A program made the translations under genes and the position numbers. DNA of 64,000 bases from NCBI GenBank assembly GCA_963716135.1, contig OY970289.1:1488001-1552000 (forward strand). The letters are read 5' to 3'. Source of the stretch: CAVRAW01 sp963716135 (GTDB lineage: Bacteria > Planctomycetota > Planctomycetia > Pirellulales > JADZDJ01). This document shows, one piece after another, positions 32,697 to 41,292 of the stretch (the stretch's first letter is position 1; every line of letters starts with the position of its first letter). Below the pieces are notes generated by a model. The model was not told where the DNA came from and made no database searches. It saw only the letters and a program-made list of their open reading frames with translations.

Positions 32697-35210
32697 CTAG
32701 GCGGTCTGGATGGTGCCGGCGGTTACGGCGCGTTGGGGCATGGCGCGGTCTCCGGCTAACTGCAACGTAGCAAGCAGTTCTTGCAGCGCGTTCAAGCTTA
32801 CCGGTTTGACGAGGTGGTAATCGAACCCTGAATCACGGGCGAGCTTGCGGTCGGAATCTTGACCGTAACCAGTGAGGGCGACCAGCACGACGCCTTCCAT
32901 GCCGGGCAATTGCCGCAGATGATGCGCCAATTCGTAGCCGTCCATTTTCGGCATGGCGATATCGGAGATGATGACGTCGGGCCGCTCTTGTTGAATCATG
33001 TTCAACGCGGCCGCAGCGCTGCTGGCAGTGCGAACATGCTGGCCCAGCGCTTCTAAGAGCCGCCCGAGGATATAGACGGCTGCCCGGGCGTCGTCGACCA
33101 CCAGAATGCGGCGGACCGGGAGGGGTCCATTAATTCGCGGCGGCGACGGGGAGGCGACGGCCGTCAGCATGTCGGACGACACGGGAAGGCGGACAACGAA
33201 TTCGCTGCCCTTTCCCAAGCCATCGCTATGGGCCTCGATTTGGCCGCCGTGCATTTGCACCAAGTTTTTGGCCAGCGTCAGCCCGATTCCCAAGCCGCCT
33301 TGGGAGCGCTTTAGCGTGGGATCGACTTGCGCAAACATGTCGAACACGCGCGGCAGCATTTCAGCCGGAATGCCCGTGCCGGTATCGCGCACCGAAATTA
33401 CCACTTCCGTGCTTTCGCGTTCGGCAGAAAGCCAGATTTGTCCGCGGGGTTCGGTGTATTTGGCGGCGTTGTTCAGCAAGTTGGAGATGATCTGAGCCAG
33501 CCGCACCGGATCGGCATCCAGGGTGATCACTTCGGGAGAAATGGAGATGGCCAATTGATGTCCGGCGGCATCGATGAGCGGGCGGCTGGTGTCGACTGCG
33601 CTTTGGATCACGCGGGCCAATTCGACGGGTTCTTTGCGCAGGTCGATTTTGCCGCGCGTGAAGCGAGAGACTTCCAGCAGATCTTCGACCAGGCGAACCA
33701 GATGATCGCACTGTTGTTCCATGATTTCGCGCACGCGCTGGGTCGCCGGCGGCATGTCGCCGGAGAGATGCAAGATGTGCAGCGCGTTGCTGATCGGCGC
33801 GAGTGGATTGCGCAGCTCGTGGGCCAGCGTCGCCAGGAATTCATCTTTGCGGCGATCGGCATCACGAAGTTGCGCATACAACTGGGCGTTTTCAATGAAG
33901 TCGACGGCCTGGCGGGCGCACAAATCGATCAGGTGGATCTCGCGATCGGAGGGTCGATGCGGCTGCCGAAAATGCGTGGAAAGCACGCCGACGAGCTTGC
34001 CCGATCGAGTGATGAGCGGAGTGCTATGGACCGCGCGGAACGCAGCCTGCCGGGCGAGTTCCCGATAGGGCTCGAAGAGCGGATCGGTTTCAGTGTCCTC
34101 GACGATAATGCGTTGCCGTTGCGCGAAGCAGGTGCCGCAGCAGCCGCTACCCGGTGGCACACTTTCGACGGCTTGCAGAAACTCATCGGTAAAACCGCAA
34201 CTGGCGCCGACAAGGAGCGTGTCCTGCTCGCAATCGCATAGCGACAGTAAACCCAAATCCGTGCCTTCCAGCGCGGCCGCGGTGCGCAGCGTTTCGTTCA
34301 GAATTGGTTCGAGTTCCAAAGTTGTCGAAAGCCGGACGCACATTTCGTGCAGTCGCCGCAGGTCGGCAAGTTGCTGCGCCAGCGTATCCTTGAGGGCGAC
34401 GAATGATCGTTCGGCTTCTTTTTGGGCCGTGATGTCGCGGGCAATTTTGGAGATGCCGACGATTTGACCGGAGCTGTCGTGAATGGGGGACATGGTCAGT
34501 GAGATATCGACTTGCCGGCCGTCTTTGGTGAGACGGACAGTTTCGAAATGCTCGACCCGCTCATAGAAGCAAATGCGCTCGACGATGGCGCTTTCCGGTT
34601 CCAGCTTATCGGCGGGGGTGATCAATTGGATCGGCCGACCGATGATTTCATCGGCCTCGTAGCCGTAGAGCCGTTCAGCGCCAGCGTTCCAGGAGAGGAT
34701 GCGTCCTTGAAGGTCGCGGCTGTAGATGGCATCGTCGGACGATTTGACGATGGCCGCCAACAATGATTCAGCTCTGTCGGCGCGGGAGCGGTCGCTGACG
34801 TCGACCAACACGTTGATGGCGCCGATGAGCTTTCCGGTGTCGTCCCACAGGGGATTTGCGTGCGCCAGCACTGTCAATCGGCGGCCATCGGGACGCTCTA
34901 CGACAGTTTCTTGAGCTTTGTACGCCTTGCCGTTGCGCAGGGCCAAGGCCATCCAGCACTGGTCGCGAGTGACGGGAGAACCGTCTGCGGCAAATAACTT
35001 AAACGATCCGCAAAACCGATCGGCGGGGTCGTTTAATTTGGGGGTTCGCCCCCACATCCGTTCTGCGTGCTGGTTGAAATAGGTGATCAGGCCATTTGGG
35101 TCGCACATGTAGGCGCCGACCGGCAGATTTTCCACCCAGCGACGAAAGTCCAGCCGTTCGTGAGTGGGAAGCCGGGCATTCACAATGTCCAGCAACTGCT
35201 CAGTTGCCAT
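32697..35210 (-). CDS. Hybrid sensor histidine kinase (PAS-PAS-GAF-HisKA-HATPase-REC)
   Basis: A protein of 837 residues, cytoplasmic. PAS 1 has the GAYMCDPNGLITYFNQHAER pattern. PAS 2 (about 150-275) ends in HDSSGQIVGISKIARDITAQ. GAF (about 295-440) has GSGCCGTCFAQ. HisKA carries LAHELRNPLAPI (about 463), HATPase has NLLNNAAKYTE, and the receiver Asp is in ISDIAMPKMDG (about 749). From the His box to the end it is a close paralogue of the kinase downstream, 88 bp away, but the sensing half differs. The pair can report different signals into the same relay. Confidence 0.93.
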   Translation of the reverse strand: MATEQLLDIVNARLPTHERLDFRRWVENLPVGAYMCDPNGLITYFNQHAERMWGRTPKLNDPADRFCGSFKLFAADGSPVTRDQCWMALALRNGKAYKAQETVVERPDGRRLTVLAHANPLWDDTGKLIGAINVLVDVSDRSRADRAESLLAAIVKSSDDAIYSRDLQGRILSWNAGAERLYGYEADEIIGRPIQLITPADKLEPESAIVERICFYERVEHFETVRLTKDGRQVDISLTMSPIHDSSGQIVGISKIARDITAQKEAERSFVALKDTLAQQLADLRRLHEMCVRLSTTLELEPILNETLRTAAALEGTDLGLLSLCDCEQDTLLVGASCGFTDEFLQAVESVPPGSGCCGTCFAQRQRIIVEDTETDPLFEPYRELARQAAFRAVHSTPLITRSGKLVGVLSTHFRQPHRPSDREIHLIDLCARQAVDFIENAQLYAQLRDADRRKDEFLATLAHELRNPLAPISNALHILHLSGDMPPATQRVREIMEQQCDHLVRLVEDLLEVSRFTRGKIDLRKEPVELARVIQSAVDTSRPLIDAAGHQLAISISPEVITLDADPVRLAQIISNLLNNAAKYTEPRGQIWLSAERESTEVVISVRDTGTGIPAEMLPRVFDMFAQVDPTLKRSQGGLGIGLTLAKNLVQMHGGQIEAHSDGLGKGSEFVVRLPVSSDMLTAVASPSPPRINGPLPVRRILVVDDARAAVYILGRLLEALGQHVRTASSAAAALNMIQQERPDVIISDIAMPKMDGYELAHHLRQLPGMEGVVLVALTGYGQDSDRKLARDSGFDYHLVKPVSLNALQELLATLQLAGDRAMPQRAVTAGTIQTA

Positions 35211-35288
35211 AGCAGCGGGTATCTCCGTTTGGTGAATTGATCAATGACGAGGTTAAAGCTCGCCACGGCGCTGAGCGACGTCCGATCG

Positions 35289-35492
35289 CTAGGCGTGGAC
35301 TTCTTCGGAGAAGCGTTTCAGTTCGGCTTCGGCCTCGTCTTTGGCGATGCCGTAGCGCTCCTGCAACTTACCAACGAGTTGATCCCGCTTTCCCTCGATG
35401 GTGGTGAGGTCCTGATCAGTAAGTTTGCCCCAACGTTGTTTCACCCTGCCCTTGAATTGTTTCCAGTTTCCGGCGACTTGATCCCAGTTCAT
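35289..35492 (-). CDS. CsbD family stress protein
   Basis: A protein of 67 residues starting at MNWDQVAGNWKQFKGRVKQRW, with GAGGAGA upstream. The family pattern VAGNWKQFKGRVKQRWGKL...GKRDQLVGKLQERYG is complete. CsbD proteins are abundant general-stress proteins of unknown mechanism. A weak sigma-54-type promoter lies 112 bp upstream. Confidence 0.92.
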   Translation of the reverse strand: MNWDQVAGNWKQFKGRVKQRWGKLTDQDLTTIEGKRDQLVGKLQERYGIAKDEAEAELKRFSEEVHA

Positions 35493-35958
35493 GTCGTTCT
35501 CCTCGCGCAGCTTCCAAAAACATAGGTTGAGTCCTCGCAGCGGCGCACGTGGCCCCTAATATCGGGGGCACGATGCACTAATATCCGCGAGCTACTGAAG
35601 ACCTTGCAGCTATTGTGCCGTGGTGACAAAAACTGTCGGCTTTGCCGCAAAAGCCGTGATAAGCCGTTAATTGCCGTCGGATTTGGCATCAACTTGCGAT
35701 TATTGGAACAATTGCCCGCGAGCCTGGACGGCTATATGGTAACCAGAGTGAGCGCGCTTCCTCCAAACCAGGGGCCTTCGGCAAGAAGTAGGGCATTTGC
35801 AGGTAAGCGCGCTTGGGGGCCACCATTTTTGGCAGAAATCGGCCGGCGAAAAATTGATATTCACCTGCCGGCAGGTGAAAATGGTACGGCGGTTGCCCTG
35901 GGCGGAAGCAAGAACTTAGCTTTGCCGCCGGTTCGGTGTTCCAAAGGGGGATTCGCAT
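35493..35958. other. Intergenic region with palindrome, upstream of the sigma-54 activator
   Basis: A 466-bp region between divergent csbD and activator genes. It holds the perfect 20-bp palindrome TTCACCTGCCGGCAGGTGAA at 35861-35880, 78 bp before the activator start, and the weak -24/-12 site of csbD at 35605-35620. Small ORFs here lack support. Confidence 0.55.
35605..35620 (-). promoter_or_regulatory. Weak sigma-54 promoter candidate for csbD
   Basis: On the minus strand this reads CGGCAC-AATAG-CTGCA. The invariant GG and GC are present with correct spacing; TTGC is replaced by CTGC. Confidence 0.35.
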
Positions 35959-37440
35959 ATGGCTACCGTACTGGTGATCGACGACGATCGCTCGGTCGTG
36001 CATTTGATCGAAAATGCATTTCGCGATCAGCCTGATGTGGAAGTCGTTGCAGCGTCCACCGCGATGCAGGGCCTGGAACGGCTGAAAAGCGCCTCGGTCG
36101 ACGCGGTGCTATTAGACGTCATGTTGCCAGACCTTTCAGGCTTGGATCTGTATCGCCAAATTCATGAAGTGGACGGCAAACTGCCGGTGGTGTTCATCAC
36201 CGTGGGGGGCACCAGCGACACGGCGATCGAGGCGATGAAATTAGGCGCCTACGATTATCTGCTCAAGCCGCTCGACTTGGCGCGGGTGCGTGAATTAGTC
36301 GGGCAGGCGCTGGAAGTGCGCCGCTTCATGCACATTCCGGTGAAGTTGCACGACCAAGGCGACGTGCCGGTAAATGGTGACTCGCTGGTTGGCCGGACGC
36401 CGGAAATGCAGGAAGTGTACAAAGCGATTGGACGGGTAGCGCCGCAAAATGTGGCGGTGCTGATCCGCGGCGAAAGCGGCACCGGCAAAGAGCTGGTGGC
36501 GCGGGCGATCTATCATCATAGTGAGCGGTCGAAGGGGCCGTTTTTGGCCGTTAACTGCGCCGCACTGACAGAAACTTTGCTGGAAAGCGAGTTGTTCGGC
36601 CACGAAAAGGGCTCGTTCACCGGCGCCACCAGCCAGCGAGTTGGAAAGTTCGAACAATGTTCCGGCGGCACGTTGTTCATGGATGAAGTGGGCGACATGT
36701 CGCCTGTGATGCAGAGCAAAGTATTGCGCGTGTTGCAGGATCAGCAGTTCGAGCGCGTGGGAGGCACGCAAACCATTCGCACCGACGTGCGGATTATTAC
36801 CGCTACGCACCGCGACTTGGAGGAAATGGTTGCCAAGGGACGGTTCCGCGAAGACTTGTACTATCGGCTGAACGGATTCACGATCAGAATTCCCCCGCTG
36901 CGCGAGCGGCGGCAAGATATTCTGTTGCTGTTGGAATGGTTCTTGGCGCGATTCCGCAAGGAATTGGGAAAAGACATTCACGGGTTTTCGCCGGACGTGT
37001 TGGAAACCTTGCTTCATTACGCGTGGCCGGGAAATATTCGCCAGTTGCAAAGTGTTTTGAAGCAGGCGATCGTGCAGGCCACGGGGCCGGTGCTGATTTC
37101 GGATTTTCTGCCCGGCGAATTGCGATCGCAGGAGACGGCCGATGCGCATCCGGCGACACATGCGGAAGCGGGAGATTTGCCGGCGTTGATCCACCGGCGG
37201 CTGGAGGGCGGGTCACGCAACTTGTATGCGGAAGCCTTGGAATCGATGGAGCGAACGCTGCTGGCGGCCGTGCTGGATCACACGCATGGGAATCAATCGA
37301 AGGCGGCGGAGATCCTGGGAATCACCCGCGGCAGCCTGCGGAACAAGATTCGGCAGCTCGGTATTTGCATCGATCACAAAATCAAAGTGCAAGAAAACGG
37401 AACGGTGCCGGCCGACGACACTGTGGCCAGCGAAATGTGA
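35959..37440 (+). CDS. NtrC-type sigma-54-dependent response regulator
   Basis: A protein of 493 residues. The receiver domain (1-120) has D53 as phosphorylation site, with D8-D10, T81 and K103. The AAA+ domain (about 140-375) has Walker A GESGTGKE, the sigma-54 contact loop GSFTGA (218-223, a Ser variant of GAFTGA), Walker B GGTLFMDEVGD and the arginine finger region FREDLYYRLNGF. The C-terminal Fis-type HTH is NQSKAAEILGITRGSLRNKIRQLG. It opens sigma-54 promoters once phosphorylated. Two hybrid kinases, an HPt and several -24/-12 promoters are its neighbours. Confidence 0.95.
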   Translation: MATVLVIDDDRSVVHLIENAFRDQPDVEVVAASTAMQGLERLKSASVDAVLLDVMLPDLSGLDLYRQIHEVDGKLPVVFITVGGTSDTAIEAMKLGAYDYLLKPLDLARVRELVGQALEVRRFMHIPVKLHDQGDVPVNGDSLVGRTPEMQEVYKAIGRVAPQNVAVLIRGESGTGKELVARAIYHHSERSKGPFLAVNCAALTETLLESELFGHEKGSFTGATSQRVGKFEQCSGGTLFMDEVGDMSPVMQSKVLRVLQDQQFERVGGTQTIRTDVRIITATHRDLEEMVAKGRFREDLYYRLNGFTIRIPPLRERRQDILLLLEWFLARFRKELGKDIHGFSPDVLETLLHYAWPGNIRQLQSVLKQAIVQATGPVLISDFLPGELRSQETADAHPATHAEAGDLPALIHRRLEGGSRNLYAEALESMERTLLAAVLDHTHGNQSKAAEILGITRGSLRNKIRQLGICIDHKIKVQENGTVPADDTVASEM

Positions 37441-37538
37441 AGCGGCCGTCGACGGCCCGGCGGGTCTGAGGAAGCTTTTTTATTGACGGAGTATTTAACG
37501 GCTTGCCGATGCGGCGGTTCGATTGTAAGGTGCGCACT

Positions 37539-37555
37539 TTGGCACGCCGCTTGCT
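37539..37555 (+). promoter_or_regulatory. Sigma-54 (-24/-12) promoter
   Basis: TTGGCACGCCGCTTGCT matches the consensus TGGCAC-N5-TTGC exactly. It ends 56 bp before the start of the DUF883-like gene. Confidence 0.8.
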
Positions 37556-37611
37556 CTAGTGGTTGCTAGAGAATTGATTTTTTTCGCCCATTGCCTTTAA
37601 GGAGACCCGCC

Positions 37612-37941
37612 ATGCCCAACTCGTCGAACATCAAACGGCGCACGCGCCGCAGCGCGAGAGAAGTGCGTCATGCCGCGCGATCGGTCAGGAGCTCGGCCAA
37701 CAATCAGGCGCACACTGTGCTACGAGCCGTGAATAAGGTTCGCTCCGAAGTGACGGGCGCCCTCAAGGATGGAATTGATGACCTGCGCGAAGTGGCGGCC
37801 GGCTATGTGGAACATGGGCGCGACACGGCCCGCTCGGTGGGAGAAACGTTTGAGGAAGGCGTGCAGCAGCGGCCGCTGACCTCGGTGCTGGCGGCAATTG
37901 GATTGGGATTCCTCGTCGGCTGCTTCTTCACGCGGCGTTGA
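37612..37941 (+). CDS. DUF883/YqjD-like membrane-anchored protein
   Basis: A protein of 109 residues starting at MPNSSNIKRRTRRSARE, with AAGGAG ahead of the start. A basic N-terminus and a long amphipathic helix (VNKVRSEVTGALKDGIDDL) lead to a C-terminal membrane anchor LTSVLAAIGLGFLVGCFF followed by TRR. This is the layout of YqjD/ElaB-type proteins, which tether ribosomes to the membrane in stationary phase in E. coli. It has its own consensus sigma-54 promoter, which fits a stress role. Confidence 0.8.
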   Translation: MPNSSNIKRRTRRSAREVRHAARSVRSSANNQAHTVLRAVNKVRSEVTGALKDGIDDLREVAAGYVEHGRDTARSVGETFEEGVQQRPLTSVLAAIGLGFLVGCFFTRR

Positions 37942-38040
37942 ATTGACGCGCGCTGCATGCAGGTTGCGGGCAGATCTGCAGGCAGGGTGATTGCGCACGG
38001 ACAACGTCATTGAACAAAGCGAACGGACTTTGCGCGCCGA

Positions 38041-38268
38041 TTAGTGAATTGTGCCGGCCATTTCGGCGAGTCGCGGGTGGCGTGGCGCGCGCACCAGTTC
38101 CATGGGCAGGTTTCTCGGCTTTGAGGGAATCTCGCTGCGCCGAACCTGGACATTCCGCGGCGCTTCGATTCCGACCCGGACGCGTCCCCGCGCGACGGCC
38201 AACACTTTGATGATGACGTCGTCGCCGACTACGATTTGTTCTCCGTCCCGTCGAGTTAGCACAAGCAT
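38041..38268 (-). CDS. csrA: Carbon storage regulator CsrA
   Basis: A protein of 75 residues. It begins MLVLTRRDGEQIVVGDDVIIKVL and has GRVRVGIEAP and VRRSEI, the RNA-binding strands of CsrA. CsrA binds GGA motifs in mRNA leaders and controls translation. The C-terminus is longer than the 61 residues of E. coli CsrA. AGGAGG lies 8 bases ahead of the start. The sigma-54 promoter 71 bp upstream suggests this copy is stress-induced. Confidence 0.95.
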   Translation of the reverse strand: MLVLTRRDGEQIVVGDDVIIKVLAVARGRVRVGIEAPRNVQVRRSEIPSKPRNLPMELVRAPRHPRLAEMAGTIH

Positions 38269-38339
38269 GATTGAATCCTCCTGATGTTGCCGACTTCTCA
38301 TGCTCGCGTGGTCGTCACGCGAGGGGATTGTGAGAAGGG

Positions 38340-38355
38340 AGCAAATCAGGTGCCG
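38340..38355 (-). promoter_or_regulatory. Sigma-54 promoter of csrA
   Basis: On the minus strand this reads CGGCAC-CTGAT-TTGCT, one mismatch from the consensus with exact spacing. Confidence 0.7.
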
Positions 38356-38572
38356 CACAGATGAAGCGGAAATCTCGCTGGAGTCGATTTTGCAGATGCT
38401 AGCTGGATGAAGCCCGAAGAGCGGACATATTATTGGCAGGAAGAACGGTTTTGAAATTCTCTGCCAGTTCGAGAAAAGGCCCGAAAGGCGGCCGAAAATG
38501 CGGCGGCGTGTGGTCAGAAACGCACCACGATGATCTCAGGTAAAACATACTAGCAGCGCGAAAACGAACAGT

Positions 38573-38953
38573 CTAACGGCGATGCGTGGCCAGTGCTTTT
38601 TGCAGCCGGGCGGACTCCTGCTGCACTTGATTCAGCAGGCTTGAGACGTCGTCCAATCGGCCTTCGATCGCGGCTTCCTCCAGGTGCAACAGCGGATCGC
38701 TGAGTGCCATGGCGCCGAAGTTAGCGGCCAGGCCCCGCAGGCTGTGTGCGGCGTGGCGGATTTCGTCGCTGCGTTGCGCCTGAACGCCTGCGGCGATGCG
38801 CGACAACAGCGCGGGAGAATCTTCCTCGTACAATTGCACCAGATCGGCCAACAACGTGGTATCGCCTCCTAAGCGCCTTAGCGTGCCGTCGGAATCGAAA
38901 ACGGTGAGTGGAGACGTGGATGCGTCTGTCGGAATGCTTTTGTCGCCTGGCAT
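38573..38953 (-). CDS. HPt (histidine phosphotransfer) domain protein
   Basis: A protein of 126 residues. The phospho-accepting histidine is in IRHAAHSLRGLAANFGA. A four-helix bundle is predicted over residues 20-125. HPt proteins shuttle phosphate between the receiver of a hybrid kinase and a response regulator. It is the only HPt in the window and lies close to both hybrid kinases and the NtrC-type regulator, so it could link them. That wiring is inferred. Confidence 0.88.
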   Translation of the reverse strand: MPGDKSIPTDASTSPLTVFDSDGTLRRLGGDTTLLADLVQLYEEDSPALLSRIAAGVQAQRSDEIRHAAHSLRGLAANFGAMALSDPLLHLEEAAIEGRLDDVSSLLNQVQQESARLQKALATHRR

Positions 38954-39310
38954 GATCGATTCACCCGCTCCGAAAACGATCCGACAATCAGAAATAAATG
39001 ATGCTAAACATTACTCGATTATGTCTACGGGAGGACCACAAGTTCCATCTGCCGAGAACATACCGCCCGTCAGTCGGTTCCATCCAGTAGCCGTGTTCAT
39101 CATTTGCTTTTTTTGATGGCCAAGCGGCCACTGGGTCAGGAAGTGCAACCGTCAAATATGGCGTGTGATATGCGGCTTCTCTGCGCCGGCATCGGATTGG
39201 CGGGGAAGCGACTGCAAATGCTATACCCTCGCTGACTTCTGGTTGGTCCACAGTTGCGCTGGGGGCTGATTGAATGGCGCAAGGTGGCAGATCATTAGCC
39301 ACCAGGTCGG
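38954..39310. other. Intergenic region without a supported gene
   Basis: A minus-strand ORF at 38988-39302 exists (104 codons) but has no ribosome-binding site or family features. GGCCAAGCGGCC near 39119 is a small palindrome. Nothing else is recognised. Confidence 0.35.
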
Positions 39311-40771
39311 CTACAAGGGCGGATCGCTTCGCTCCAGCTCACCCTCGGCGTACTTGCGAACATGGCGGCGAAGTTGCAAGCGCGCGGGAGTGACTTTGAT
39401 TGGCTGCGGCGGATTGGGGGCATCGACCTTCCAGGCTAGCGCCATGCCCTGAGAGATATCGATTGGTGCGCCATCGGTTTTTGGAATTTCGATGCCGATC
39501 GTGGAAGCGAAAGATTGCAGCGTGCTGAATGGGTTTTGTCCAACGGCGAGCACCAATTCGACGGTTCTTAGGGCATCGGGAGGCAGCAAGTGTGGATCCA
39601 AGGTGATGAAAATCGTTCGATCCAGTTGATGCGGCGTGGCCAGCGCGCCGGGTTCCCAAGTCGTCGGCCAGACGTGATGTGCTTCGTCGATGACGATCCA
39701 ATGGGGCCGGCCCGTGCGGGCGCGCAAGTCGTCCAGCCGAGTCGCCAGCGAATGGAAAAAGCTGGGTCGGTCCTTAAACGGCAGACCCAACAGATTGACG
39801 CTGGCGCTCTGGATGGGCGATTCGAAGACTCTTAGCGCGGCGTCCAGAGTCGGCGCCTGCTGGGCTTCGCCGATGGCGAGCACGTTGACGAGCCCTTCGT
39901 AATCTCCCTCGGGATCGACAATGCACGCTTGATATCCATGGTCGACCAGTTGTTCGATGATGGCCGTGGCCACGGTGGATTTTCCGCCGCCGGAGCTGCC
40001 TGCGATCAACAAATTGCCGCGCAAGGGATGCAGGCGAAAGGGATTTCCTTGTGTGTCTTGTCCCAGCAGAATGTCGTGGCGGATTAGTTTCGGATCGAGT
40101 TCCGCAAGATCGCTGCCTACGAGTCGATCGACCAATTGCCGCACGCCGGCGCCGTGGCTCGCGGGAGTTACCCAATCGGCATGTTCTTTAAGCGTGGGCA
40201 GCGCGTTGGCGACCGCCACGCCGGCCTCGCAACTGGCCAGCAGCGCATGATCGTTTTCCGCGTCGCCGATTGCCACGGCGTTGTGCGGCGACAATCCCAA
40301 CTCCAAAAGCGCGGCTGCCAGCCCGGTGGCTTTGTTGATTCCCGAGGGGAGCACCATCACGGCGCCTTTGTTGAAGATCACTTGCAATTCCAAACCGAGA
40401 TCGTGAATGGTTTGCAAGATGATGGTTTCGTGCGGTTGCCAGGCGGCGACGATGACGCGGCCAGTGGAGCATGGGCTGACGCCGCGCTGGCGCAGCATGT
40501 TTACGAATTCCTCGGACGGGGGCGGGGCCAGCGGTTTCTCTTCGCGGGTCGCGGGTCGATAGAGCAAGGCGCCATTTTCCGCCACCACCCATTCGAACAA
40601 ATTGAGGCCGGGGAAGAGCTGCTGCAGCTCGGTCAGTTCGCGGCCGGTGACGAGCACGAGCTTCCGGCCGGAGTCGAGGCAGCGTGCCAAGGATTCAAGC
40701 GTGGCGTCGTCAACGGAGCCGTGCGTGGCGAGAGTGCCGTCGTAATCGCAAGCTAAGACCACAAAACGCAT
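39311..40771 (-). CDS. Fusion of HAD-IIB phosphatase and HerA-like P-loop ATPase
   Basis: A protein of 486 residues. Residues 1-215 are a Cof-type HAD hydrolase: CDYDGTLA (nucleophile D9 and D11), VTGR, and GDAENDHALLASC (169-182). Residues 235-470 are a HerA/VirB4-like ATPase: RGNLLIAGSSGGGKST (Walker A 258-265), CIVDPEGDYEG, and IVIDEAHHVWP (Walker B). Such two-domain proteins occur in several phyla, with no known function I can name. Members I recall continue past KYAEGEL with another domain. Here translation ends seven residues later (ERSDPPL), so the C-terminus may be truncated. Confidence 0.82.
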   Translation of the reverse strand: MRFVVLACDYDGTLATHGSVDDATLESLARCLDSGRKLVLVTGRELTELQQLFPGLNLFEWVVAENGALLYRPATREEKPLAPPPSEEFVNMLRQRGVSPCSTGRVIVAAWQPHETIILQTIHDLGLELQVIFNKGAVMVLPSGINKATGLAAALLELGLSPHNAVAIGDAENDHALLASCEAGVAVANALPTLKEHADWVTPASHGAGVRQLVDRLVGSDLAELDPKLIRHDILLGQDTQGNPFRLHPLRGNLLIAGSSGGGKSTVATAIIEQLVDHGYQACIVDPEGDYEGLVNVLAIGEAQQAPTLDAALRVFESPIQSASVNLLGLPFKDRPSFFHSLATRLDDLRARTGRPHWIVIDEAHHVWPTTWEPGALATPHQLDRTIFITLDPHLLPPDALRTVELVLAVGQNPFSTLQSFASTIGIEIPKTDGAPIDISQGMALAWKVDAPNPPQPIKVTPARLQLRRHVRKYAEGELERSDPPL

Positions 40772-40814
40772 GAAAAATCACTCCGAGTTCCTGGCGACCA
40801 TCAAGTGTACCCCG

Positions 40815-40830
40815 CGGCACATGAGTTGCA
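40815..40830 (+). promoter_or_regulatory. Sigma-54 promoter of the BON gene
   Basis: CGGCAC-ATGAG-TTGCA, one mismatch from the consensus with exact spacing. It ends 55 bp before the BON gene start. Confidence 0.65.
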
Positions 40831-40885
40831 GGATCAATCCAACCCGCGGCAGGGCATTCTGCTAATTTGCACAAGGCGGTGAAAC

Positions 40886-41173
40886 ATGGTGCGAAGCGAA
40901 TCAGGGTCGATGCAGTTGGATCACGACTTGGAGTGTCGCGTGATCAGCTATCTCGCACAGCAACACTTCCCGCAGTTGCACGCGGTCGAAGTCAGAGCCT
41001 GGCAAGGTGTTGTTACGATTCGAGGCCGCGTAAGTTCTTACTATGAACGGCAACTCTGCATCAATTGTTGTCAACGGGTGGCAGGCGTAGTGCAGCTACA
41101 CGATGAGATCGAAGTCGGCCGGCGGCGGGTCGAAAGCCTTCGACCTCTGTCGATGGTCATGGCGGTTTCTTGA
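40886..41173 (+). CDS. BON domain protein
   Basis: A protein of 95 residues. The alphabetabetaalphabeta BON fold is seen as LECRVISYLAQQHFPQLHAVEV, GVVTIRGRVSSYYERQLCINC and VAGVVQLHDEIEV. BON domains bind membranes or phospholipids and are common in osmotic stress proteins such as OsmY. There is no signal peptide. A sigma-54-type promoter lies upstream. Confidence 0.85.
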   Translation: MVRSESGSMQLDHDLECRVISYLAQQHFPQLHAVEVRAWQGVVTIRGRVSSYYERQLCINCCQRVAGVVQLHDEIEVGRRRVESLRPLSMVMAVS

Positions 41174-41292
41174 TTGGCGGCAGGCCAGGATGGCTTTCAA
41201 TTGACCAGCGATGGCGCAAGTCCCTGTTTGCTAAACGAAATTTAACAAAGTACTTCAGCTACTTTGGGTAGTAAATGCAGGAGGAAAAGCAT

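Noticed and set aside
38988..39302. Minus-strand ORF of 104 codons
   Set aside because: No ribosome-binding site, no family match by eye; kept only as a note in the intergenic entry.
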